Shown here: positions 28,095-40,600 of the stretch, in pieces
How positions within the stretch are numbered: position 1 is the first letter of the stretch
Layout: each line of letters starts with the position of its first letter
Origin: Muricea muricata
Lineage: Eukaryota > Cnidaria > Anthozoa > Malacalcyonacea > Plexauridae
Length of the DNA: 64,000 nucleotides
Assembly: GCA_963855995.1 (NCBI GenBank)
Contig: OY979730.1
Coordinates: 4,723,341-4,787,340 of the forward strand
Direction of reading: 5' to 3'
Program-made: the position numbers and the translations under genes
The notes under the pieces: model-generated
Seen by the model: the letters and a program-made list of their open reading frames with translations, nothing else
Told to the model about the DNA's origin: nothing
Database searches by the model: none

Positions 28095-28301
28095 TCTCAA
28101 TTCTACGACCAACATCTGACCATGATTACTGTGCAATGAGATACAGGGAAATGGCATCAGCTGCAGCCTTCACTTCATTTGTTAAGAATGGAGGACTTAA
28201 AATACCTTCCCAGTCTGTTTACAGTGTGGTAGAATACTCTGAGAAAACTTTTAAGCAGAAAGTGTTAAAAAAGCCAACAAAACCACAAGAGAAGATAAAC
28301 T
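28095..28301 (+). pseudogene. Possible P-element/THAP9-like transposase C-terminal fragment
   Basis: An open frame of about 65 residues ends at TGA. It has DYCAMRYREMA, SFVKNGGLKIPSQSVY and VVEYSEKTFK. The GGL-x-x-PS-x-SVY-x-VVEYSEK pattern resembles the C-terminal region of P-element/THAP-type transposases. There is no Met start and the rest is missing. The assignment is from memory of the family and is tentative. Confidence 0.4.
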
Positions 28302-29217
28302 GAAAGAGAAAATAATCATGCTTGTTTGCTATCATTTCACGATGGACAGCAACCATAAAGTTTGAAGGTCACGGATTGGTAGCCGAAAGCTTGTTCAATA
28401 AAATATTTTGGTCAAAGAGCGTTTTATTTTTGTCAATCTGTCCAATCCTAGCCAGTATCAATCTCTACTTTTTTCTGTTCATTGGTGTCAAGTTAATTAT
28501 TCTTATTACATTCATTTTGAAATCAATGGTATTTCCAGCATTCTGATTGGTCAAAAATAGTGCGATTAATCCCCAAATCGCATCATTTTGGGTGCGATTA
28601 AAGAACTGCTCATTAATCGCATCTTTTTTGGTCCCAATTGCATATGGCTGCTGAGTCTAGCCAACAAAACAAATCAAACTGCATGCATTCAATTTACCAA
28701 ATAAATTTTAAAAACATCTGATCACGGTGACAAAAGAGCAAAATAAACAAATTTCATATCACCTATACTATTTTCTCAGGCAGTCAAAGGCTAGTACACA
28801 AGCACTGAAAAACAGATAAAACACTAGCTAAGTTGCCAAACAAATCAAACGATGCTACACATTACAGAAATAAAACCTTTGTGAATAACATTGAACAACT
28901 AGTACAAGCTCGAAATGCAATATGGCAGCGACAAGTAAGTCCAGATAAATTTAATATGTTTTAGCTCAAAAATCCGTTGTTGAATCCTGTTAAATCGCGA
29001 ATAAAGCTGATAGAATGTTCAAACTAACCTTGCTATTCCTTTGGCCAAGATTTTATGCACAAACAAGTTCATTATCTTCTCCATTTGTTAAATACCTGTA
29101 CAAGTATGTCCTTCGATTTTGTTCGCTTGTTGCTATGCTACCGCGCCGAAGAAGAACCGGAAGGAAGGCGGGAGGTGTGTCTTGTTTTAGATTTCAAAAT
29201 GAATGTAATAAAGTGGA
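28302..29217. other. Non-coding, with TGCGATTAA-type inverted motifs
   Basis: At 28,555-28,640 GTGCGATTAA and TTAATCGCAT alternate as short inverted repeats, resembling the hairpin at 29,218. No gene seen. Confidence 0.4.
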
Positions 29218-29352
29218 AATTGCACTTCGTGTCGTGCAATTTTGGTCTGAAATCAAACTTGTGATTACAAATCGCACCCCCGCTTCGCGGTCGTGCGATT
29301 TTGTAATCACGCGTTTGATTTCAGACCAAATTGCACTCCACTCAGTGCAATT
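29218..29352. repeat. Hairpin of about 130 bp with TGCAATTTTGGTCTGAAATC arms
   Basis: The arms TGCAATTTTGGTCTGAAATC...TGATTACAAATCGCA and their complement meet around CACCCCCGCTTCGCGG. A 146-residue ORF spanning this region is an artefact of the palindrome. Confidence 0.8.
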
Positions 29353-29539
29353 ACCATTATTTATCACCCTACATGATCAAACATCGGTAGAACTAAATCA
29401 TTATAAAGAGTATGCGCGCGTTAATTTAAATCAATTTATCAAATACAGTAATTAAATAAAATGTTGTTTGTTCATCTGCACTCATTAAACGGTATTCTTC
29501 GCCGCTTTTACGCTGAAACAAAGACAAATCGAAAGCTCG

Positions 29540-30425
29540 CTTGCCAGGGCTTATTTCGATTCCGTAGAAAGCCGGACACCTCCCAGAGGAAGGCACTAGA
29601 TAGGATCGAGTAAAACCACGGCGGGCCGAGTCCTTACTCGCCCTTCGGGCTCGCGCTTTAGCTAAATTTGGTGAAGTAGATACAGTCCCAGTGAGTGAGA
29701 ATAGTGAGTGAGAATAGTTTTAATAAGAAAAAACATAAGAATATAAGAAAAAAAAGTATTCAAAAAATTAGGAAAAAAAAGTATAAAACAAAAGTGCGAA
29801 ATTAGGCTCGAACCCGGAACAAACAGGTCAGAGGTGCGCGACCTAGACCACTGAGCTAATGCCAATCAAAAATTTACCGTCAAAAATTAAATTTATACTG
29901 CTTATGTAACCGTGCTTGTAGGCACCGCTGTCAAATGTATCAAATATTAACTTATTGCGGGCTCGCCGTGGGTTTACTCGATCCTATCTAGTGCCTTCCC
30001 CTCCCAGATGGTCGAGCACCTCATTATCTCGTTCCCAGACTGCTCTGGCTCATTTAGACGAAGTTCTATCCTAAGTAAAAAATGTTTTGAACGTTTTCAG
30101 CAAGCTCGTTGTTAGCTCAGTCGTCTAGGCGTGCGATTTCAAATAGATTAGGCAGGGGTTCGAATCCCATCCGAGGTTTTTTTTTATTTTTAAAGTTCGT
30201 CGAACTTTTTTCTTATATTTTTTTACTTTTATACGATTTTTGTAAGAGTTAGGTTAGGGTTTGGGTCAGGGATTGGATTATTTAAAAGTTTAAAAAGAAA
30301 AATCTATTAGTTTTATCAGACACATAGGCTTGGAAATGAGATCAATGAGGTGCTCGGCAATCTTGGATGTGTCCGACCGTCTACGAAATCGAAATTTGCG
30401 TCGCCAGTTGCCTTGACTGATATAA
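29540..30425. mobile_element. TIR element with embedded tRNA-like sequence, copy 1 (disrupted)
   Basis: Outer ends TTTCGATTCCGTAGA...GCCGGACACCTCC and its complement at about 30,375-30,400 match those of 52,725-53,150. Inside, near 30,105-30,180, a plus-strand tRNA-like block has an A box (GTTAGCTCAGTCGTCTAGGC) and a B box (GGGTTCGAATCCC). A second TIR element has inserted into its left end. Confidence 0.75.
29595..30005. mobile_element. Nested 0.4-kb TIR element with its own tRNA-like sequence
   Basis: The inverted arms GAAGGCACTAGATAGGATCG (left) and the complement ending near 30,000 run about 40 bp. Inside, on the minus strand near 29,800-29,870, is a second tRNA-like block (GGCATTAGCTCAGTGGTCTA and GGGTTCGAGCC). 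It splits the left end of the outer element. Confidence 0.8.
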
Positions 30426-30593
30426 GAGCATCGATTCACCTATTATACTTAATATGGTTAAATTTTGTCTTAAAATTTGCTTGTATTTTGTATAAATTAT
30501 ACCATTTAAAAAAAATCATTTTAAATGCCCACTTTTGAGTGATATTTTAAGCTTTTGCTCAAATATATGGCCTTTAAAAATAATATAATAATA

Positions 30594-31097
30594 ATAGAGT
30601 TTATGTTCTTGAGTACAAATATGTCTTTGGCCCTCCTCGGAGCTCATTTTAACCCTCGCTACGCTCGAGCTAAGCCCTAACCCTAACCCTAACCCTAACC
30701 CTAACCCTAACCCTAACCCTAACCCTAACCCTAACCCTAACCCTAACCCTAACCCTAACCCTAACCCTAACCCTAACCCTAACCCTAACCCTAACCCTAA
30801 CCCTAACCCTAACCCTAACCCTAACCCTAACCCTAACCCTAACCCTAACCCTAACCCTAACCCTAACCATTAACCCTAGCCCTAACCCTAACCCTAACCC
30901 TAACCCTAACCCTAACCCTAACCCTAACCCTAACCCTAACCCTAACCATTAACCCTAGCCCTAACCCTAACCATTAACCCTAACCCTAACGCTAACCATT
31001 AACCCTAACCCTAACCCTAACCCTCGCTACGCTCGGGCTAAAATGATTCTGAGTCGAGCCAAAAATATATTTATGCCCGCGAACGTCAACTCTATTG
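30594..31097. mobile_element. TIR-bounded element with telomeric-repeat core
   Basis: The flanks are inverted complements: AATAGAGTT at the outer ends, then a GGCATAAATAT-like part, then CTCGCTACGCTCGAGC next to the array. The centre (30,671-31,025) is (CCCTAA)n with variant units such as CCATTAACCCTAGC. I read it as a MITE whose interior became, or captured, telomeric repeat. Confidence 0.7.
30671..31025. repeat. Interstitial (CCCTAA)n telomeric array
   Basis: About 355 bp. The first 200 bp are perfect; the last 140 bp have CCATTAACCCTAG variants in a higher-order pattern. It is not at a chromosome end, as genes lie on both sides. Confidence 0.95.
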
Positions 31098-31197
31098 TTA
31101 TATTACCAGTTTGTACAGTTCAAATTTCACTGAAGTAAAAAAATAAACGATCAAATTGATTGAATTAGTCAATAATTTACTTCCCTTGCCAAAACAT

Positions 31198-31275
31198 GAA
31201 CCAGTGGCGCAGTGGTACAGGTTTTGCTTCTAATTATCTGTTGTTCCGGTGCAAATCCCACTGAAGTCATTTTCA
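31198..31275 (+). ncRNA. tRNA-derived sequence (SINE-like)
   Basis: CAGTGG at 31,202 pairs fully with CCACTG at about 31,257-31,262. An A-box-like GGCGCAGTGGTACAGG lies between, with a degenerate B box GGTGCAAATCCC. The phrase AAGTCAATAATTTAC around it is repeated on both sides (about 31,168 and 31,311), as in a SINE unit. Confidence 0.45.
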
Positions 31276-31634
31276 AGCATTTTAGGAGCAAAATAGATGA
31301 AAAAATGGCTAAAGTCAATAATTTACGATCCGTGTTTTATCATAAACGAGAGTGTACAGGCTTTTTGATGAGAATTACCAGTTTGTCTGGTTCAAATTTT
31401 TGTTGAGTACTTGGTAACGTCAATCATTCAATCCTCATGCAAGCCCCCCACACTATGACACTTAACCATTATATTCGCAAATTCTCAAGAAACTTTAATA
31501 CTTGTTACATGAAGTACTGCACAAGGGCGGCCATATTGAAATCTCGGTTTTCAAGATAGTTTTGGTGTCATATTTTACAGTCAGCGTTTTTAAACCAGGA
31601 TTTTGCTTTTGAGAAGACTTATTTCAATCCAAGA

Positions 31635-31650
31635 ATGCCGACTTATCAAG
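31635..31650 (+). CDS. USP14: USP14 exon 1
   Basis: ATG CCG ACT TAT CAA G followed by GTAAGT. It encodes MPTYQ, matching the MPLYS-type start of the family. The long first intron (4.1 kb) holds MITEs. Confidence 0.8.
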
Positions 31651-34600
31651 GTAAGTGGTAGACGTATATCTGTAAAATTAACTGAGTTAATTTTTTGTAC
31701 AGTGTTTATATAGAGTGTTTCATCTTTGCAAACTTTGTTCATTTTATACCACGTGCTATATTATTTGACGGATAGGCTAGTCTTATCATTATATATTGGA
31801 ATATTTTCACCGAAATACTTCAATTATCTTAGTAAAATGATAATTTGCTTTAATATAACTGGGGCCATAAACTCTGTATAACACATATACATGCAACAAT
31901 AACTTGATTGCCATCTTTGAAGACCACCATTGATTCAAGCCACAGAAGTCATCCGTATTCAAATGCCAGAATAGTGCCCTTTTAACCCTGTTTTAAGTCA
32001 AATATCTTGTAGACTTAAAACTGGGTTAAACGGGTGCTATTCTACAGTTGAAAACAGCATTTTGAAAATCAAAATGGGTGATTTTGTGGGTTCCGGTTAT
32101 CAATGCTGGCCTTCAATTTTGCTTGAAGATGGAGACCAAGTTCCTGCTTTAATTATATAGAGTTCACTGAGCAGGGCACATTATTTACAATATTGCAAGT
32201 AGGGCCGAATCTAGAGTGTCAGTTGAGGGGGGGGGGGTGAATACTCATGCATTAACAATTCTTACTGCCAGCTGATTGTGTATTAACTATTTGTAAGCTA
32301 CCAGTAACAGCTATTAGGCTAAATGTCCCATTTTTAATGGAAACATTAAAATTTCACAAAAACCAAATTTTCAAAGGATCTTTCCAAACTTTTCTTGTAT
32401 ATTACAAAAATTAACTGGCTTTCTTTCAAAAGATAATGTTTTCCATTAAAACCTGGACACTAAAAAAACATGAAAACAAGCACTAAACAAACATGAAAAA
32501 ATTGTATGAATAAGGGCTGATGGCAAATTGCAAATGGCAAATTGCAAATGGCAAATTGCAAATGGCAAATTGCAAATGGCAGCATCAATGCTGTAAAGGC
32601 GCTATACACAAAGATTTCAACAAAATTTTTGCCTTGATTTTCTTAGCTTGTAAAACATCTATATTGAAAATTGTTGTACAAAAAGCTGTACATAAGGGAT
32701 CGTCAATCTTTGTCAAAGGCGTTTGGACAAAGTCTTCAAATAGGTTTTTACGTGTTTGTTTACGCGTGTAGTCGAGACGTTTGATGTTGAAATGGAAACG
32801 ACTCAGATGCAAAACATGACCATACCACACTACATTGATTTACTGTAACATCACATAACTTGAATGTTTTTCCACTTTTGAAGGGAAATCCTACAAAAAA
32901 TTTTATTGTCTTATTTGAAAAAGACTGCAAAACAATATATACAAGTCTATTACAGAGTCTTTATATCTGCCTTATTTGGTGAGGTTTTTGGCTTGAAATC
33001 TTTAGTTGTCCGACATCTTGGATATTTGTAGACATGCATGATACTTCACAACTGGGGTCACGCAATTTTTTTTCTAACGACACGATGATTAATCTTCTCC
33101 AATAACCACACACATGGTGAGTGTTTCGAATTTCAGCGCTGACTAAAAAGGTTTCAAAAATGTTTTATTGGTGGTAGGTCTTTAGAAGATGCTTTGAATG
33201 GCTTATCCCTGTTGTGACATCACCAAAACATTGTTAATGAGGTTAAAAATTAATCTGAGATGACGGGCAGTTTGATGATTTAGGTGACAATATCTCCCAA
33301 GGTACTGGTAAAACAGATATAAAAGTTTTGTGATAGACTTCTATATATTATTTTTGAGTCTCTTCTAAATGAGACAATAAAAATTTTTGTTGCCATTTCC
33401 CTTCAATTACTAACTGTATTTTTAATTCCGGAGCAGACACTCTCCTGATTTTGGTAATATATTTGTAACATAAACAAGAGTCTGTACTAAAGCTATTGCT
33501 GCAAGAATAAAGTTTACGTGTATATATTAATAGTTTTGGAGTGTCTCCAAGGTCGGAGTTGACTGTGTTAACATACATCCTGTACCAGTATTAGAGGGAT
33601 GTTAACTCATTAAGCAGGAATGTTAAATTCCAGGGTTAATGTTTAAGTGCATGAGTCTAAATGTGTCAATGTGTCTGTGAGAAAAAAAACATGCTCTATT
33701 TTTAAATATTTTTTTTGTTCAAATACCAGTTCAATGCAAACATAAATCCATATGAATGGCATTGAAAAAATAGTGAAGTTGTGAAAACCTACTAAAATTA
33801 TCATGGGCCGCTTTTCGGGCAAACACTTCTCTGTCATGTGACTCATTAATTTACAGGTTCAGCTTGTTATGAATAGGTTTCAAACGTGATTAATTTTGTC
33901 ATAACATTGTTAGTGTCGTAATAGCATGCATGTTTAATGTTTTAGTAGGGCTTGACTATCAGGTGTCATTTTTAAAATTGGGGATTAAATATAGGCAGAG
34001 AACTATGTCTTGGAAGCTGTGAACATTATTGGTTTGCACCAAGCAAAGTACATTAGAAACATCTTGCTATATAGTTCATCTTTTATCTGTATTTTTTTGA
34101 TATATTGTTTAGTGTTATTGGCTCGCATTAATGTCGTTCATCTTACTTGGATCAACTCTTGAAACTTGCATCTTATATCTGTCCAGAGAATTATGTTTGT
34201 ACAATTTAGAATAATTCTAAATTGAACATTATCTTCGATTCACAAAAATTTTAAAATCTAGCCAGTACCAAATCGAGAATGAGGCTAATCGCAATAGTTT
34301 CAAATAGTCATTGGTGTTATAACAATCACAAATGATATAAACTGTTACACAATGTAGTGATTGATATACCTGTATATCATTGAATAATATTAGCTTGAAT
34401 CAGAAACTGCCTACAACTGTCGGTTTCCTTTGAACTTCGAAAATATGTTCAAATTACGATGACATGTATATGCTTAGGAGAGGTAAGGGGAAGCATCCAT
34501 ACTCAACTTGCCACGAAAAACGTCAATTTGACGTTTCTTTTCATACCCACCCACCCACTCTAGAAACGTCAATCCGTGGCAACGAAAAAACAAGGTGAAT

Positions 34601-37600
34601 ACTAGTTTTTTATTATGTTTCCTTCAATATAAATATATGACTTTGAATTTACCATCTGGCGAAATAAGGAAGGTTGTTTGCTTTGTATATTCCTTGATTA
34701 CAAAAAATATTGTGCAGGTTTGTGTTGCGTATATCAGTTTTAATAAAAGTGCATATTACAAGTAGAATTATACATTATACGCAGGGCCGTAACGAGAGCG
34801 TTAATTGGGGGGTGTATATTCATATATTCGTGTTATGACCAACTAATTTCTTTTGAAATCAGTTGTCATTAGGGTTGATTTCAAAAGAAATTAGTAGGGC
34901 ATAACACGAATATATGAATATACACCCCCCAATTAACGCTCTAGCCACGGCCCTGATTATACGAAACACCTTTATATCATTTTGCCACGGGCAAAACGTC
35001 AAAGAAAATAACCCACACACCCACAAACGTCAAATTGACGTTTCTCATGGCAAGTTGAGTATGGATGCTTCCCCTAAGTTAAAGCCCCACGTAATATCCG
35101 CTCCTTGGCATGAATCCTGGGCATTAAATTAAATGTACTCCACTATAAATTAGGTATAAAAAATGTTAAAAAAATATTGGGGGGACACATGGAAATGCAG
35201 TTACATTTAATAAAGATAGAATGTGAATAAATTTAATAAAGCAACAAAGATTTAAACATCAAAGTGAGCAAACGTGTGTCAAAGAGTGTATGGAGTGATA
35301 ATTAGATCTCAAACTCATGAAGCAATTAGCAAATCATGTTAGTCTGTTTTCCTCACATGATGATACTGGATACTTGACGAAGTATGTTGATCCAGTCCTA
35401 GAACTGGGTCAAAATTAATTCAGTCCAAGGACTGGATATAATTAATAATTCATTCGTTTGGGATGTCCTCCAATTTGGACTGGACTAGATTTCAAGTCCT
35501 TGCAGTTGGATCAAACTGCGCGCACTTGAAATCTAGTCCAGTCCTCATAGTCGGATTTGAAATATTACGTAAAATCCCCAGGGCAACCCCCCCTTCCATC
35601 CCCAGGATTAATGATCTTGATTAGGTTAGCTTTTATTAAAACACCTACACAAATCACCATTGACTCACTTGACTAATAAAACAGGCATCTCATGTTATCC
35701 CTTTGAAAGAATTGTCAGAAAGTTCTCATGCACCAAAACGATGGAAAACAACATATAATCGAGGCCTCGGTGATTATCTATTTTTTTATCCACAGTTTCG
35801 GTGAAGTGGGGCAAAGAAAAGTTTGAAAATCTTGAAGTGAACACGGATGAATTACCGGAATTATTCAAGGCTCAGTTGTTTGCTTTGACCAATGTCGCTC
35901 CTGAAAGACAAAAGATCATGTTGAAAGGCAATGTGCTCAAGGTAGCATTTATTTAGCTGTATTTAATATAAACCAATTTATTGTTCACACCAACAGAAAA
36001 CAATCTTTCGTCGAACTTTAATGTAGCTGCGTCGGACAAAAATTAATCGCCAATTTTCTTTTGGTCGGAAGAGTGTCCGGTGTTTTCTCCTCTGGGTCGG
36101 ACAATTTCACGAATAGGTCGGACAAGTGTACGTGACTGACTGATATTTAAGACTTGCAATTAAAGGAAGGACATGCTTTAGAGTAACGCTTAGAGACTTT
36201 AGCTGCTGTGCAAAAATGATAGGTCTACAAGTTTTTAGTGAAACCAGCGTTTAAGGTACGAAGATCGGGGCGCGAAGGCATCACAAACGTAAACGTGTAG
36301 CAGCATTCGAGAAAAGTATTCTTCCTTCATAGCTTTTTTCCCTCCATTTTGTTCTTCATTCATCTGCCTACATTCGAAGAAAATTTGATAGAAATTGGGT
36401 GCAAATTGACCAAGTAATGGCTTTGACGCACGCCTATGGAGTATTCTGTTACCTTAAATGTTAATAATATGCCCAACTCCTACGCACATTTTATAGGTAG
36501 CGACCATTGACCATAACGAAAAAGATGGCAGCGTGTACGTTTTACCAGAATGCATTGCAGGCATCAAGCAATAACGACTGAGAAAAGATGCCAAGAAAAC
36601 AACCAAGGACGTAAAACTTTAAAATAAAACAAATTGCGAAAATATACATCTTGTATTCCCTATATTCAAGAAAAAAAAAACAGAAAACGACGGAGTCGGT
36701 GGTATTTCGTCTTTATTCCAAAGACATTGACAATGTCTATTTTCGGAATTTGTTTAATTTTATTAAACTTTAAGAGAACGGATAAAATAACCTCTTCTCT
36801 TATGCTTGTCCTTCAGCAGACGTCAGCGATTGACGGACCGCAATGCATTCTGGTAAATGTGCATACGGTCGATTGTAATTTTTTTTGTACTTTACCTTGA
36901 AAAAGTAATCAAAGCATAAAGTTACTATTTGCAGTGAAACCTTAAATCTCTGCATTGTAGGATGATGATTGGAGTAATATGAAGCTAAAAAATGTAAGTT
37001 CGGATGCACAGGATGCGTATTTTATTTGAGCGTATGTTTCTTGGCTACAGTAGGTAGTCGAATGAGGTGAAATATTAAAAGTATTTAACCTATACAAATT
37101 TAGTATCCAAAAAATTTGTACCGGTTACGACTAAATTGGACAATATTCTATTCCTACCAAATCTCTATGGCGAAATATAGAATTGATAGCATGTTGTGTT
37201 CCGCATATATGTTCTGTTGAATGCTGACATTGGCCAACCTGTAGGGTTGATTGACAGTCGTATAAAAAATTAGGGGCCTGTTAAGAACATGTATAAATTC
37301 CCTGTTAAAACTTTATTGGGAAAACTACAAAGTTTGTTGAAATATCCTAAAGTGTTGCAAATATAGCTTTGCAAATTTTGCAGTTTTTTTCATATATTAC
37401 GTGCAGAAATTGTAGTCATTTTCGGCTCTTCATTTTTATGAAGACGACGTATTTATTGATTTTTCCCTATCAGATATAAAATCCTGTCTTGAAATGACAT
37501 GTTTTTGCTGTGAACATTGAAGATACTTGTCATCTTTTAGGGATGTATGTTGATGATGATGGGCTCAGCTGGTGAATTACCTCAAGCACCAAAAGAGAAA

Positions 37601-40600
37601 GTTGTTTTCATGGAAGATATGTCTGATTCACAGCTTGCAGCGACAGTAAGAAATAAGAGATCCTTTTCAACATTAACAGCATTAGAAGTACATTTTGTAG
37701 TTCTAATTTTGCAGTCGATATATTTCAGTTTCTGTATTATCTGAAGTATTGTATTGCAACGTTGAAACATAATACAACTCATAACGAGTTGAATAAAAAA
37801 TCCCCACAGTATACTATTGATTGTGAGACAGCTATGAGAATAGCCGAATAGATTAATGATCTTATTTGATTAATGTACTTATTTAATTTAGCTAAAACTG
37901 CCGACAGGGCTTGCAAATCTTGGGAACACATGTTACATGAATGCTACCGTGCAATGTTTATGTACCGTGGCTGAATTGAGCGAAGGTCTTGAAAAGTAAG
38001 TTCCATAAGTGCTCGTGATACGAAAAAGTAGAGACTACAAACAGTTGCTGCAGGTTCAGTCAAAAAAGCGTAAGGTTCTTGCGTGATGATTCGTCATGGG
38101 CGCCATGTTCTTAGCCAGTGCCTTAATTTTGCCAAACAAATTTTGCCAAAAGTTTCAAACTCTTAAAAAATTTAAATGTTTTAGGCGAAACAAACGCCTG
38201 TTGACCTCCTTGTTGAAAATTGAGCACAGTTTTTAGTAATTCAAAAATTTAGTAATTCACAATTATAGCAATTCAAAACAATTATAATCTTTTCCAGATT
38301 TCGGGAGACTTATTCAGTGTTAATTCCTAAAAAAACTGTATTTTATACTTGTTTAGGTGACATTTACTAACCTTAAAAAACTTTATCTAAGTTTATGTGT
38401 TGTACGTATGGCCAAGAAAGGCTGCCAAAATGCCCAAAACAAGATTTTTTGCGATCGAAGAACTTTCGGCTGCTATCTTGTGTTCTCTACTAGTAGGATA
38501 TGAGCTAACATCCAACTATTAGCGAGCCAATCAGATTACAGAATACATAATATCCGATGCCAGTTATATAATTATCACTTTTATTAGATATACAAATAAT
38601 ACGAGGTGTACACTGCGTAATGACTTCTGAAAAACATTTTTTATGTAGAAGTAGTCAAACTATTGAAGATAGATTAGGTGGTATGGTGATTAATCATAGC
38701 TTATGCACATACAAGAGCAGTTCCAGTTATTATCTATATATGATGTATATATGATGTATATATAGAGATTACTGCATGGTTGGCGAGTGCGTACGATTTT
38801 TATGCAATGCGCTCACTCGTTCGTTTAGCAATCTTTCACAACAAGTGCAAAATAAAAATCGTACAAACGAGCCAACAATGCAGTAATTTGTTTATGCCAA
38901 ACATATAGAGATTATTTTAAAACTGGACACCTGTCAAAGGCGAACAATGTCGAAACAAAATATTGAACCCTCAAAACAAAATCATACCATTTGTTTTTCC
39001 GTTATTTGACCTAAATAGTGAGTCAAAGCTGTTTTTCTTTCTGTTTCATATGTTTTTAGTGAGGAAACTCTTCTTCTTTTAGAGATAAAAGCCAAATACC
39101 CTTTCGCTCCTTCCCCAACACGGCGGCCATGTTGTGAGCAAAATCACAATTTTCGTCACTAGTGAGAAAAACCGTATAGCCAATCAAAATGCTGATGCGA
39201 TAAATTTTCACTAGTGAAAAAAATCGTTCGGCCAATGAAAACGCTTATTCGCTTCCCCATAGTGAAAATACGATTTTTATTTCACCCGTTTACCTCGCGT
39301 AAATCTCTATATGCATGGCATAAATGAATATATGTGTATATATGCTACAAAATAAGCAATCTCATAGACACTTACTCATTATGCAGTGGGATGTACCACG
39401 TTGCATTATTTGCATATCCAGTAAAGTTGAATATCTCGTCAATGAAACACTGTTACAAAACTTCTGCAAAAGAAGTTAGTGAAGTTACTGTAAAGTATCT
39501 TTCTAATGCAATCAAGAAAATACTTGACAATATATTTTGTTTTATCGGCACTTTAAAGTTTTCGATGCAATATGTCAGGTGAAATGTCTCACGATATGAA
39601 CACTCTGACATGCTGTATCATCTACAGGTATCGTGGAAGTGCTGGTGGTCTATCCCAATTTGGTGAGAGTGAGCAGACTGTCTTAGCAGGACTAAAAGAC
39701 ACCTTTCGCAAAATTAATGAAAATTCAGACAGCTTCCCACCATTTTTCTTGGTTCAAGTAAGATTTTTTCCACCCAATGGACCGATTGCATTATGGGCAA
39801 AATTTTGAAAAAAGTTGAAATAGGAAAATTCATTACCACAGCATTGAAGAGCATCCTAAAATTAGTAAAATTGCAAAGTTTGGTTGCGAAACGTTCTAAA
39901 ATGTGGAAAATGTAAGCCTGTGAAGATTGCGAATTTTGTATATTTTTGTATTACGCACGGAAAATTGATACCAACGTCGAGAAAACGGTATCAATTTTCA
40001 GTGCGTAGTACAAAAGTAAGCAAAATTCGCAAACTTTGCAGGGCTATATTTTCCTCATTTTACAACATTTCGCGACCAAACTTTGCAATTTTACTAATTT
40101 TAGGATGCTCTTCAATGCTGTGGTATGGAATTTTCCCACTTCAACTTTTTTCAAAATTCTGTCCATAATGCAATCGGTACATTACAAACATTCTTTAATT
40201 TATTTTATTTTATTGAGCTTCGCTACAAAGGTAGGGTCCCAGCAACACCATATACGAATTACTCTTGGCCCGCATTACTTAACCCACCCTGTCCACTTTC
40301 CTTGTGGGAAGAGACCAGAGTACCTGGGGAAAAACTACGACTTTCTGCAGAGCGTTGACGTACTTTACAGTATGTTCTTTTCAAAAGAAACTGGATTTAC
40401 AGTGACAGTTGCAATGAGAATTCCCTATGGAGAGGGCACCCACGATTTTCAAGGAAGTGGTCTAAGCATTTTGCCGGCTAATGTTGATTGACGTACGACT
40501 TGATAATAATTTTGTGCAAACACCTCGTAAATTAAGTTCTATAATCGGAAAGCTTACGATCCGTAAGCTTGGATCTTCATCAATGCTAACAATATTTGAG

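Noticed and set aside
29015..29455. 146-residue plus-strand ORF
   Set aside because: Runs through a 130-bp palindrome, has no domain, and its start has no promoter or splice support.
30670..30870. 66-residue RVRVRV ORF
   Set aside because: Translation of the telomeric hexamer array.
40036..40491. 151-residue plus-strand ORF
   Set aside because: Begins inside a palindromic MITE and continues into a dispersed repeat; no domain.
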